This document shows positions 44,930 through 54,749 of a stretch of DNA of 64,000 nucleotides, piece by piece. This DNA comes from Streptomyces sp. S465 (GTDB lineage Bacteria; Actinomycetota; Actinomycetes; Streptomycetales; Streptomycetaceae), in assembly GCF_026898115.1 (NCBI RefSeq), contig NZ_CP114036.1:2852001-2916000 (forward strand), given 5' to 3'. The translations under genes were made by a program, and so were the position numbers. The stretch's first letter is position 1. The number at the start of each line of letters is the position of its first letter. A model generated the notes under the pieces. The model did no database searches. It worked only from the letters and a program-made list of their open reading frames with translations, and had not been told where the DNA came from.

Positions 44930-45449
44930 CGGCCCATCGTGCCCAGCCGTCCCGGCCCGTCGGCCCCAGCCGGACGGGCGGCCCCGGCCGCCGGCCCCGG
45001 CCGGACGGGCCCGGCACGTCGAGCCCGGCCGTCGGCCCAGGCACGTCGTGCCCCGGTCCGGCCCCGGCGCGTTGCCCAGTCGGTCGCGGCACGTCGGCCC
45101 GGCGCACCCGGTGACGGCCCTGGCGCGTCGCCTCGCCCGTCCCGGCCCGCCGCCCCCTGGCCCATCACGCCCGGCCGTCGGCCCAGGCACGTCGCCTCGC
45201 CGCCCACGGCACGTCGGTCCGGCGCGCCCGGTGCTGGTCCCAACCCGTCGCCGCGCCCGCCCCGGCCCGCCGCCTCATGAGCCCCGGCACACCGCCTCAC
45301 CAGCCCCGACCCGCCAGTCCGGCGCGCCCGGCCGTCGGCTCCGGCCCGTCGACTCGCCGGCCCCGTAGTCGGCCCCTGCCGGACGGGCGGGTCCGGCGAT
45401 CGGCGGGCCCGGCCGTCCGGCGTCGCGGTTGTCGGCGTTATCGCGGTTG
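44930..45449. repeat. 520-bp degenerate repeat field with 120-bp period
   Basis: The gap between convergent genes consists of short gcacgtcggcccggc-like units. A larger unit beginning gcacgtcgg and running through cccggcccgccgcc occurs at 45089 and again at 45209, a 120-bp period, with decayed copies on both sides. No coding evidence. Confidence 0.78.
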
Positions 45450-47095
<1,646 letters not shown>

Positions 47096-47195
47096 ATGGA
47101 TATGTCACCTTCCCAGTCGGCATGGCTTCGCGTCGAGGCTCGACGGCCGCTCGGGGAAGGGTCACTTTTCCGCGTTACCGAGTGCGCACAGCGGT

Positions 47196-47211
47196 GTTTC
47201 CTGCGTGTTTC
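47196..47211. promoter_or_regulatory. Candidate GlnR-type box upstream of amtB
   Basis: Two GTTTC elements six bases apart (minus strand GAAAC-n6-GAAAC), about 100 bp before the amtB start, with GTTAC and GTCAC elements nearby at 47174 and 47161. GlnR boxes are gTnAC-n6-GaAAC; one half-site matches well and the other only partly. Confidence 0.4.
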
Positions 47212-47368
47212 GTGTTGCCTGCACGTTTCCGGTGCGCGTTCGCGATGCGCGGGTTCCGGTGCGCTTGCGCCGTTCCGGTGCGCGTTTCCGGTGGCCGGTG
47301 GCGCAGGCCGCTGCCGCACGCGGAAAACCGGCGGCGGCCCCGGCCCGACCGCTGCTACCGTCATCCGC

Positions 47369-47419
47369 ATGAAGCGCGCTGCCATGACGACGACGCCGGA
47401 GAGTGTCCCGGCGCGCTGA
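47369..47419 (+). CDS. Candidate leader peptide MKRAAMTTTPESVPAR with three Thr codons
   Basis: A 16-codon frame, MKRAAMTTTPESVPAR, ending 16 bases before a strong terminator hairpin that precedes the short ThrRS gene. Three consecutive acg (Thr) codons are the classic sign of a ribosome-mediated attenuator. There is no clear ribosome site, but TACCGT eight bases upstream could be a -10 box giving a leaderless transcript, common for Streptomyces leader peptides. Confidence 0.62.
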   Translation: MKRAAMTTTPESVPAR

Positions 47420-47435
47420 TCGACGTTCTGATCCC

Positions 47436-47463
47436 AAGCCCCGGGGCGAGTGCCCCGGGGCTT
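47436..47463 (+). terminator. Attenuator-type hairpin before the ThrRS gene
   Basis: AAGCCCCGGGGC, loop GAGT, and its exact complement ending CTTT: a 12-bp perfect stem. It lies in the leader of the ThrRS gene, just after the Thr-rich mini-ORF, so it is placed to stop transcription when Thr-tRNA is plentiful. Confidence 0.8.
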
Positions 47464-47524
47464 TGCCGTGCGGTCACTCGCCCGATGTCCACCGACATCC
47501 ACCGACCTCCCCGAGGAGACCGCG

Positions 47525-48757
47525 ATGCCCGACCACCGCAAGCTCGGCCGTGAGCTGGACCTGTTCGACACCGACCCGCTGATCGGCGCCGGCTTGCCGT
47601 ACTGGCTGCCGGACGGCGCGACCATACGGCACACCCTGGAGGAGTACATCCGCGACGCCGAGCGCCGGGCGGGTTACCGGCATGTGTACTCGCCGGTGCT
47701 CGGCAAGCGGGAGCTGTACGAGCTGTCGGGGCACTGGTCGCACTACAGCGACGACATGTTTCCCCCGATGGAACTGGGCGCGCAGCCGGGCGGGGAGCAG
47801 GTCGTCCTGCGCCCGAGCCTGTGTCCGCACCATGCGGTGATCTACCGCTCCCGCGCCCACAGCTACCGCGAGTTGCCACTGCGGATGGCCGAGCTGGGCG
47901 GGATGTACCGCTCGGAGCTGTCGGGCGTGCTCGGCGGACTGACCCGGGTCCGGGCCATCCAGCTGAACGACGCCCATATCTTCTGCACCCTGGACCAGGT
48001 CGCCGACGAGGCGGGGGCGGCCCTGGAGATGATCCGCCGGGCGTACCAGGCGCTGGGCATCGCCCCGGCCCGCTACCGGCTCTCCCTTCCGGGCCCGGGA
48101 GGGAAGTATGTCGCCGCCCCCGAGCTGTGGCGGCGGTCGACCGCCCTGCTGACCGACGTCCTGGACCGCTCCGGCCTGCCGTACGAGGCGGTGGAGGGCG
48201 AGGCGGCGTTCTACGGCCCCAAGATCGATGTGCAGGTGGCGGACGGCGCCGGCCGGGAGTCCACCCTGTCCACCGTCCAGGTCGACTTCCACCAGCCCGA
48301 GCGGTTCGACCTGCACTACATCGGCCCGGACGGCGCCCGGCACCGTCCGGTCATGGTCCACCGCAGCATCATCGGGAGCGTGGAGCGGGCCGTCGCGCAT
48401 CTCATCGAGGTGCACGGCGGGGCCTTCCCCGCCTGGCTCGCCCCCACCCAGCTGGTGGTCCTCCCGGTCTCCGAGGCCGAGCTGCCGCAGGCCGAGGCGC
48501 TCGTCCGGCGGTGCGCGGACCTCGGGCTGCGGGCGGAGCCGGCCGGACCGGAACGCGGCAGCCTGGGCGCCCGGATCCGGGCCGCCCGCCTCGTCCCCTA
48601 CCAGGCCGTGGTAGGCGCCAGGGAGGCCGCTGACGGCCGGGTGGCCCTCCGTCTACGCGACGGCCGCCGACCGGCCCCGCAGGCGGCCGACGACACCCTG
48701 GCCCGGATCGCCGCGCTGGTCGCGGCGCACAGCACCGACCTGTGGGACGAGGCATGA
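47525..48757 (+). CDS. thrS: Short threonyl-tRNA synthetase lacking TGS and editing domains
   Basis: A 410-residue class II synthetase; a normal ThrRS has ~640-660. Seen: the catalytic core with all three zinc ligands (C100 in LRPSLCPHH, H151 in NDAHIFC, H279 in PVMVHRSIIG), motif 2 (MAELGGMYRSELSGVLGGLTRVR) and the anticodon-binding domain (LAPTQLVVLPVSE onward). The N-terminal TGS and editing domains are absent; the chain begins just before the core. ATG 47525 follows ccccgaggagaccgcg. It is probably a second ThrRS, induced by low Thr-tRNA and possibly insensitive to an inhibitor. Lack of editing would permit Ser mischarging unless cleared in trans. Confidence 0.9.
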   Translation: MPDHRKLGRELDLFDTDPLIGAGLPYWLPDGATIRHTLEEYIRDAERRAGYRHVYSPVLGKRELYELSGHWSHYSDDMFPPMELGAQPGGEQVVLRPSLCPHHAVIYRSRAHSYRELPLRMAELGGMYRSELSGVLGGLTRVRAIQLNDAHIFCTLDQVADEAGAALEMIRRAYQALGIAPARYRLSLPGPGGKYVAAPELWRRSTALLTDVLDRSGLPYEAVEGEAAFYGPKIDVQVADGAGRESTLSTVQVDFHQPERFDLHYIGPDGARHRPVMVHRSIIGSVERAVAHLIEVHGGAFPAWLAPTQLVVLPVSEAELPQAEALVRRCADLGLRAEPAGPERGSLGARIRAARLVPYQAVVGAREAADGRVALRLRDGRRPAPQAADDTLARIAALVAAHSTDLWDEA

Positions 48758-48775
48758 CGCCGCCGTACCGCCGGG

Positions 48776-48922
48776 CTACGGGACAGCCGCCCACCACCGA
48801 GGCTGTAGCCCCGCCGCCTGGGAGCTAAGGGCCCGCCGCCCACCGCCAGGGCCGCGGACCCGCGCGAACGCGTCGGCGACGCCCCCGAATCCTTCGTCGA
48901 CCCATCCGCTGTACTGCTCCAC
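48776..48922 (-). pseudogene. N-terminal remnant of a serine hydrolase (beta-lactamase class C type)
   Basis: From GTG 48922, with a good ggggag ribosome site, the frame reads VEQYSGWVDEGFGGVADAFARV, closely like the start of Streptomyces EstB/beta-lactamase-type serine hydrolases. It then degenerates to Gly/Arg-rich sequence and stops after 48 residues, before the SxxK active site. Likely a deletion remnant. Confidence 0.5.
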
Positions 48923-49022
48923 GGCTCCCCCGCCTTTCCTCGACCCCGCTGGTCCCTGCTGGTGGTCCCCGCTGATGACAACCGCGCCACCCTGGACCGG
49001 GGTCACCACTCCCACGACCGAT

Positions 49023-49577
49023 TTACGCTCCGGCCGGGGCCACCGGCGTATCGAGGTGTTTGTAGTAGAAGCTGGAGTCCTCCAGGGAGCCGTCCGGGTC
49101 GGTGGCGTAGCCGGGGACGACGCCGAAGCGGGTCCAGCCGTCGGCGGCGTAGACCCGCTCGGCGGTGCTGCCGGTGCGGGTGTCCAGGAGCAGGAGGGTG
49201 ACCCCGGCGGCGGTGGCGGCCGCTTCGGCGGTGGCCAGCAGGGCGCGGGCGATGCCCTGGCCCCGGGCGTCGCGGTGGACCATCAGCTTGAGGATCTCGG
49301 CCCGGTGCCGGCCGTTGGGCTTACCGGAGAAGGCCAGGCTGACGGTGCCGTTGATGCCGGTCATACCGTCGCGGGAGACCCAGACGGCGAGGGTACCGTC
49401 GGCCACCACCGGGGCCTGGGTCCGCCACCAGGACGCGGCGGCCTCATGGTCGAAGGGGGCCAGGAAGCCCAGCGAGGCGCCGTCGTCGACGACGTCGACC
49501 AGGAGCTCGGCCAGTCCCTTGACCGCGTCGGGGAAGTCGGCGGCGGTCAGGCGGTCGATGCGGTGGGGTGAGGGCAC
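49023..49577 (-). CDS. GNAT N-acetyltransferase
   Basis: A 184-residue GNAT. Seen: GTVSLAFSGKPNGRHRAEILKLMVHRDARGQGIARALLATAE containing the Q/RxxGxA acetyl-CoA loop (ARGQGIA), followed by LLLLDTRTGSTAERVYAADGW. ATG 49577. The N-terminal ~60 residues contain the helix pair typical of the family. Monocistronic; substrate unknown. Confidence 0.85.
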   Translation of the reverse strand: MPSPHRIDRLTAADFPDAVKGLAELLVDVVDDGASLGFLAPFDHEAAASWWRTQAPVVADGTLAVWVSRDGMTGINGTVSLAFSGKPNGRHRAEILKLMVHRDARGQGIARALLATAEAAATAAGVTLLLLDTRTGSTAERVYAADGWTRFGVVPGYATDPDGSLEDSSFYYKHLDTPVAPAGA

Positions 49578-49647
49578 GGCGGTTTCTCCTTCTGCGGGGT
49601 CTGACGGGCTGGTGCCTGACGGGCTGTCGTCCGGCGGTCTGGCGGTG

Positions 49648-50223
49648 TTACGGGAGGACGACCATCAGGGCGTAGCGCACCGGTGCGGAGCCCACACAGC
49701 GGAACCGCGAGCTTCCCCACAGCCGGAACCGCAGACAGTCCCCCGCCGCGAGCTCGTGCACATGGCCGTTGGCCGTGATCTCCACCGCGCCCTCCAGAAC
49801 CCAGATGTGCTGCTCGACGCCGGGGACCGGTGGCCCGTCGTAGGCGATGTCCGCGCCCGGACGCAGCGTGCCCTCGATCACCTCACCGCGCAGCCCCGGA
49901 TGCGGCGGGGACACCGAGCGGCGGGTGAACCCCGATGTCCGGTCCCGCCACATGGACTGCGCGGCGGCGCGCACCACCTGCGGCGGCTCCGACTCCACCT
50001 CGGCCAGCAGCCGCGACATCGTGCGCTCGTAGACCGTGCACAACTTATTGAGCAGGGCGGCGGTGGGGCTGATCTCGCCGCGTTCGAGACGCGACAGCGT
50101 CGAGCGGCTGATGCCCGCCCGCCGCGCCAACTCGTCCAGCGACCAGCCCCGTTCCATGCGCAGATCGCCGAGCCGGGCGGCCAGCCGGGCCTCCAGGGGT
50201 TCGACGCACTCCAGCTCTCCCAT
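49648..50223 (-). CDS. XRE-cupin transcriptional regulator
   Basis: A 191-residue regulator. Seen: an N-terminal XRE HTH (LGDLRMERGWSLDELARRAGISRSTLSRLERGEISPTAALLNKL) and a C-terminal cupin sensor domain (GVEQHIWVLEGAVEIT, then HELAAGDCLRF). ATG 50223. Cupin-XRE proteins sense small metabolites and often control the gene beside them; here the following GNAT (49577) is 70 bases downstream and probably co-transcribed. Confidence 0.88.
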   Translation of the reverse strand: MGELECVEPLEARLAARLGDLRMERGWSLDELARRAGISRSTLSRLERGEISPTAALLNKLCTVYERTMSRLLAEVESEPPQVVRAAAQSMWRDRTSGFTRRSVSPPHPGLRGEVIEGTLRPGADIAYDGPPVPGVEQHIWVLEGAVEITANGHVHELAAGDCLRFRLWGSSRFRCVGSAPVRYALMVVLP

Positions 50224-50360
50224 ATACGAGAGGTTATCCCATATCCGGGAAGCCTCCCCCGCCCCAGGGCATGAGCATGGCCGCCGCCCGGAGGGGGAAG
50301 CCGGGCGGCGGCCAGGTGGATGGTCGCGGACGGTCGGATACGTCAGGCTCTTCGGGCACG

Positions 50361-50963
50361 TCAGATACTGATGAGACGCTCCAGCACATTGCGGTAACCC
50401 CGCATCGCCAGCCGCAGCTCTTCCGTCTCCGAGATGACCGCGTCATCCTCGTGCCAGGCGGCACGCAGCGTGCCGCGGCGTTCGGCCAGGAGATCGGCGA
50501 GCCGGGTGGCCACCTCCTCGAGCAGGGCATCGGCCTCCTCGACGGCGCCGCGCGGGGAGTCCACGAAGCCGCTGATCGCGAACCGCAGCCGCTGGGCCAG
50601 CTCGTCGTGCTCGCTCGTCGGCAGCACGGGGAAGCTGGGACCGTTCGGGGTGCTCGACAAACCGGCGGAGGGCTGCTCGGACGGCCAGGACAGCTCGGAC
50701 GGTGCGGGCGGCGCGGACGGCGCGGACGGCTGCCATGGCGTCGTGGGCCTGGTCCCGTTTCCGTACCCGCGTCCGTTTCCGGTTCCGTGTCCGTTTCCGG
50801 TTCCGTGTCCGTTTCCGGTTCCGTGTCCGTTCGTCGGCATCGTCGAGGCTGTCTCCGGCATGCCCATCGACGGGGGCGGCGCCTGGTGTCGTCGGCCCTG
50901 GTTTCCCGTCGGGTCGCCGGTCGGTTCCGTCGGGTCGCCGGTCGGGTCCGTCGGGTCCGTCAC
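50361..50963 (-). CDS. Low-complexity N-terminal protein with helical C-domain
   Basis: A 200-residue soluble protein. Seen: a DPTGDPT-rich start, three GTGNGH hexapeptide repeats (about residues 45-66), a Pro/Ser/Ala linker, and a helical domain (EHDELAQRLRFAISGFVDSPRGAVEEADALLEEVATRLADLL). GTG 50963 overlaps the upstream stop (GTGA). Its helical domain resembles that of the upstream gene product (SPERAVAGADQLLARLA), so the two may associate. Function unknown. Confidence 0.72.
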   Translation of the reverse strand: MTDPTDPTGDPTEPTGDPTGNQGRRHQAPPPSMGMPETASTMPTNGHGTGNGHGTGNGHGTGNGRGYGNGTRPTTPWQPSAPSAPPAPSELSWPSEQPSAGLSSTPNGPSFPVLPTSEHDELAQRLRFAISGFVDSPRGAVEEADALLEEVATRLADLLAERRGTLRAAWHEDDAVISETEELRLAMRGYRNVLERLISI

Positions 50964-51655
50964 CACGCGCCGCCCTTCCTCGTGTGGCCGAGCCGGGTGT
51001 GACCCGCCCCCGGCCCCGTCCCGGTGCCCGGCAGCCACCGGTGGAGTCGGCTGTGCTGCCGCCCGCCGTGATACTGCCGCGTGGTCTCGGGGCGGGCGGT
51101 GGCGCTGTGGTGCGGGGGCCTGACCAGCGCCTCGAAGAACGGCCGGGCGTGCACCACGGCCTCGCGCAGCTCCTCGGTGTCCGCCTGCCCCTGGCCGGCG
51201 CGTACGGCCGCGTCATGGATCTGCCGGTAGCCCTGGACGTGGTCGGCGTGGTGCACGGACAGCGCCGCCACCTGCTCCTCGTAACCGTCCGACGGATAGC
51301 CCCGGTCGCGGGCGAGCCGGGCCAGCAGCTGATCGGCGCCGGCCACCGCGCGTTCCGGGGACTCGATGAACATCTCCTGCGCACCGGCCCATTCGGCCAC
51401 GTACCGCTCACGCAGCTCACCGGACAGGGGCTGGGTCTTCACATCGCCGTACATCCGCAGCCGTTCGTCCAGCTCGCGCTGCGCCGCCTTGGCGTCACCC
51501 GCGTGCTGGGCGACGGTGAGTTCGTACTCGGGTCCGAAGCGGCGTCGCAGAGCGCGTTCCTTACGGCTGGCGCCCGCGCGGACGACGCGGATGACGAGCG
51601 CGGCCGCGAGGACGACCGCGACGACAACCACGATGCTGATCGCACCAGTTGACAT
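50960..51655 (-). CDS. Single-helix membrane protein with cytosolic helical domain
   Basis: A 231-residue protein. Seen: an N-terminal membrane helix (ISIVVVVAVVLAAALVIRVV), then a charged helical domain (YELTVAQHAGDAKAAQRELDERLRMYGDVKT, ESPERAVAGADQLLARLARDRG, YEEQVAALSVHHADHVQGYRQIHDAA) and a Gly/His-rich tail. ATG 51655. It is coupled to the downstream gene by GTGA. The family is widespread in Streptomyces without a known role. Confidence 0.75.
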   Translation of the reverse strand: MSTGAISIVVVVAVVLAAALVIRVVRAGASRKERALRRRFGPEYELTVAQHAGDAKAAQRELDERLRMYGDVKTQPLSGELRERYVAEWAGAQEMFIESPERAVAGADQLLARLARDRGYPSDGYEEQVAALSVHHADHVQGYRQIHDAAVRAGQGQADTEELREAVVHARPFFEALVRPPHHSATARPETTRQYHGGRQHSRLHRWLPGTGTGPGAGHTRLGHTRKGGAW

Positions 51656-51780
51656 GGTCTGCTTCTGCCTTCCCGCTGGCTTCCCCCTCGGCGTTCGGGG
51701 GCTCCTTCCATCGGGTAGCCCGGTCTTGGGCCCTCAAACTGCGGTGCGTTCAAGGGAAAAGCGGTGCCAGGATGCCGGAC

Positions 51781-52320
51781 ATGACGAGTACGCCCCGCTC
51801 CCCCGCCGGTTCGCGCGTCCCGGCCGCCCGCGCCTGGACGGTCGCCGCAGGGCCCGTCGACGACCCCGTCTCGGCCATGCTGCTGCGCGAGTACCTCGTC
51901 GATGTCGCCGACCGCTACTACCGGCTCCACGAGGCGCGGGACTCGACCCCCGAGGAGATCGAGCGGGCGCTCGCGGAGATGCCCAGCGACGACCTCGCCC
52001 CGCCGCGCGGGGTCTTCCTGCTGGCGCGCCACGCGGGTGAGCTCGCCGGATGTGCGGGACTGCGGCTGCTGGACGGGCGTACGGCGGAGCTGAAGCGGGT
52101 GTTCGTACGGCCCGCCAAGCGGGGGCTGGGCGGGGGCGCCGCGCTGCTCACGGCCGCCGAGGCGGCGGCACGGGAGCTGGGCGCCGAGCGGATCGCGCTC
52201 GACACCCGCCTCGATCTGGTGGAGGCCCGTGCGCTGTACGCGCGGCACGGCTACCGGGAGGTCGCGCCGTTCACGCAGGGGCCGTACGCCGAGGTCTGGC
52301 TGGCCAAGGAGCTGGGCTGA
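51781..52320 (+). CDS. GNAT N-acetyltransferase
   Basis: A 179-residue GNAT. Seen: CAGLRLLDGRTAELKRVFVRPAKRGLGGGAALLTAAEAAA with the GLGGGA acetyl-CoA loop, then ALDTRLDLVEARALYARHGYREV, a typical small-molecule acetyltransferase tail. ATG 51781 is chosen because AGGA lies eight bases upstream; ATG 51772 is an alternative. It is divergent from the membrane protein at 51655. Confidence 0.86.
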   Translation: MTSTPRSPAGSRVPAARAWTVAAGPVDDPVSAMLLREYLVDVADRYYRLHEARDSTPEEIERALAEMPSDDLAPPRGVFLLARHAGELAGCAGLRLLDGRTAELKRVFVRPAKRGLGGGAALLTAAEAAARELGAERIALDTRLDLVEARALYARHGYREVAPFTQGPYAEVWLAKELG

Positions 52321-52324
52321 AACG

Positions 52325-52480
52325 GTGCGTGGCCCCTGGGCCGCTGAGCCAGGGCAGGTCCCGTGCCCCGCCCTGGCCCCCTGGACCGAGACACGACCCG
52401 TCGGCCCCTGGGCCAAGGCAACTCCCGTCAGTCCCAGCCCCCTGGACCACAACACGACCCGCGGTCCCTGGGCCGCGAGG
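52325..52480. repeat. Repeat-rich spacer between convergent genes
   Basis: A 61-bp unit starting cccctggacc and containing acacgacccg and cctgggcc occurs at 52377 and 52438, with a partial copy (cccctgggcc) at 52333. It fills the gap between convergent genes. Confidence 0.75.
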
Positions 52481-54574
52481 TCAGGGTTCTCGCCACCGTG
52501 GCGGGCAGCGGTGGTCGGGGAGCGGGGCGGCGCCTCGCGGCTGTTCCGCGTCGGAGCCGCACAGCTCGCGCGTCAGCTCGTCCACCAGCGCGCTCAGGTC
52601 GGTCGGGCGGTCGGGTGACCACCAGTCGCCCAGGAGTTCCGCGAGGGACGCCTCGCGCGCCCGGAAGAGCCTCGCGGCGGCCTCACGGCCGTCCTCCGTG
52701 AGGGTCAGTTCCAGCCCGTAGCGGCGGCCCAGACCGCGCTCCTCGATCTGCCGGGCCGCCTCGGTGACGACCCGCAGCGGCAGGGGCGTGCGCTCGGCGA
52801 GCACCGCGGGTTCGACCGAGCCGTAGTGGTGGATGCGCAGCAGCATCCAGCTCGCGGCCGGTCCGAGGTCGAGCCCGGCGCGTCGGGTGATGTCCACGTA
52901 GATCTCCCGGCGGCCCTCCCGGCTGCCGAGCAGGGACAGCGCGCGGGCGCACTCGTCGCGCGAGGAGCGTTCCACGGGGTTGCTGGCGAATATCTCGGTG
53001 CCGTCCGGTGCGGTGACGCTGCCACGCAGCGGCTCCTCGCGGAGGTACCAGGCGAGGAGGAAGGCGAGCAGTACGACCGGCACCGCGTACAGGAAGACAT
53101 CGGTGATGGAGACGGCGAACGCGTGCCGCACCGCCGCCCGCTCCACCGCCGGCAGCCGGCCGATGGCCCGGGGGTCGGAGCTGAGGCCGGCGGGGGTGAC
53201 GCCGGGGGGCAGGCGCCGCCCGGCGAGGGCGTCGGCGAGGTGCGGACCGAGGTTGTTGGCGAAGATCGCGCCGAAGACGGAGACGCCGAACGAGGCGCCG
53301 ATCGAGCGGAAGAAGGTCGCACCCGAGGTGGCGACGCCCAGGTCCCGGTAGCCGACCGAGTTCTGCACGATCAGCACCAGCACCTGGATGACCAGGCCGA
53401 GACCGCAGCCGAAGACGAAGAGATACGCGCTCATCTCCACCACCCCGCTGGACTCCCGCAACTGGTGCAGGAACAGCAGGCCGACGGCGGTGATCGCGGT
53501 GCCCAGGACCGGGAAGACCTTGTACCGGCCGGTGCGGCTGACCAGCTGGCCGGAGAGGGTGGAGCAGACCAGCGTGCCGAGGACCAGCGGCAGCAGGTGG
53601 AGGCCGGACGCGGTCGGTGAGACGCCCTGCACGATCTGGAGGAAGGTCGGCAGAAACGTCATGCTGCCGAACATCGCGAAGCCGATGATGAAGCTGATGA
53701 CCGCGCAGAGCGTGAAAGTGCGGCTGCGGAAGAGCGCCAGTGGCAGCACCGGCTCGGCCGCGCGGGACTCCACTCGTACGAAGGCCGCCAGCAGCACCAG
53801 GCCGGCCACCGCGAGCCCGATGATCTGCCAGGACCCCCAGCCGTAGCTGACCCCGCCGAGGGAGGTCATCAGCACCAGGGCGGCGGCGACCAGGGCGATC
53901 AGGAAGGTGCCGAGGTAGTCGATGGTGTGCGGGGTGCGGCGCACCGGGATGTGCAGCACGGAGGCGACGACGAGGAGGGCGACGATGCCGACGGGCAGGT
54001 TGACGTAGAAGACCCAGCGCCAGCTGAGACGGTCGACGAAGACCCCGCCCAGCAGCGGCCCCAGCACACTGGTGGCGCTGAAGACGGCGCCGAAGAGCCC
54101 CTGGTAGCGGCCTCGGTCACGGGGCGGGACGATATCGCCGACGATGGCCATCGACAGCACCATGAGGCCACCGCCGCCCAGCCCCTGGAGCGCTCGGAAG
54201 GCGATGAGTTCGGCCATGTTCTGGGCGACGCCGCACAGCACGGAGCCGATCAGGAAGATGACGATCGCGGCCTGGAAGAGCTTCTTGCGCCCGTACTGGT
54301 CGCCCAGCTTGCCCCACAGCGGGGTGGCGGCGGTCGAGGCGAGGAGATACGCGGTGACGACCCAGGACAGATGCTCCAGGCCGCCGAGGTCGCTGACGAT
54401 CGTGGGCAGCGCGGTGGAGACGATCGTCTGATCGAGCGCGGCGAGCAGCATGCCGAGCAGCAGCGCGCCGATGGCCACCAGAACCGTGCGCCGCGACCGG
54501 CCCTCACCCGGGCCGGGGGCCACGGCGCCGGAGGCTCCCGGGGCCGGAGCCGGGCTGCCGGCGTCCCACGCCAT
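52481..54574 (-). CDS. DHA2 MFS drug exporter fused to a C-terminal MarR-like domain
   Basis: A 697-residue protein. Residues ~30-530 form a 14-helix EmrB/QacA-type drug:H+ antiporter: LLAALDQTIVSTALPTIVSDLGG (motif D1), WGKLGDQYGRKKLF (motif A) and GGVFVDRLSWRWVFYVNLPVG (motif C region). The last ~150 residues are hydrophilic and have a winged-helix pattern (DITRRAGLDLGPAASWMLLRIH, RQIEERGLGRRYGLELTLTEDGREAAARLF) like MarR regulators. ATG 54574 is used. The fused domain may sense substrate on the cytosolic side; DNA binding by a membrane-tethered domain is speculative. Confidence 0.88.
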   Translation of the reverse strand: MAWDAGSPAPAPGASGAVAPGPGEGRSRRTVLVAIGALLLGMLLAALDQTIVSTALPTIVSDLGGLEHLSWVVTAYLLASTAATPLWGKLGDQYGRKKLFQAAIVIFLIGSVLCGVAQNMAELIAFRALQGLGGGGLMVLSMAIVGDIVPPRDRGRYQGLFGAVFSATSVLGPLLGGVFVDRLSWRWVFYVNLPVGIVALLVVASVLHIPVRRTPHTIDYLGTFLIALVAAALVLMTSLGGVSYGWGSWQIIGLAVAGLVLLAAFVRVESRAAEPVLPLALFRSRTFTLCAVISFIIGFAMFGSMTFLPTFLQIVQGVSPTASGLHLLPLVLGTLVCSTLSGQLVSRTGRYKVFPVLGTAITAVGLLFLHQLRESSGVVEMSAYLFVFGCGLGLVIQVLVLIVQNSVGYRDLGVATSGATFFRSIGASFGVSVFGAIFANNLGPHLADALAGRRLPPGVTPAGLSSDPRAIGRLPAVERAAVRHAFAVSITDVFLYAVPVVLLAFLLAWYLREEPLRGSVTAPDGTEIFASNPVERSSRDECARALSLLGSREGRREIYVDITRRAGLDLGPAASWMLLRIHHYGSVEPAVLAERTPLPLRVVTEAARQIEERGLGRRYGLELTLTEDGREAAARLFRAREASLAELLGDWWSPDRPTDLSALVDELTRELCGSDAEQPRGAAPLPDHRCPPRWREP

Positions 54575-54749
54575 GGCGACTCCTCGACCGCTCGATCCGC
54601 CCTCCCCCTTCGTCCTCACCCATCCTCACCCCATCCTCGCCCTTATGCCCTGTTACGGCCCGCCGGGTCCGTCCGCGCAGCGGGCGAACGCCTGCGCGGA
54701 AGGGGATCGGATGCGCATAATCGCTGCGACTCCAGGGAGGGAAGGTTCC

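Noticed and set aside
47100-47524. A T-box riboswitch upstream of the ThrRS gene
   Set aside because: I could not find a T-box core (the conserved AGGGUGGNACCGCG element). The Thr-rich mini-ORF plus hairpin explains the leader better.
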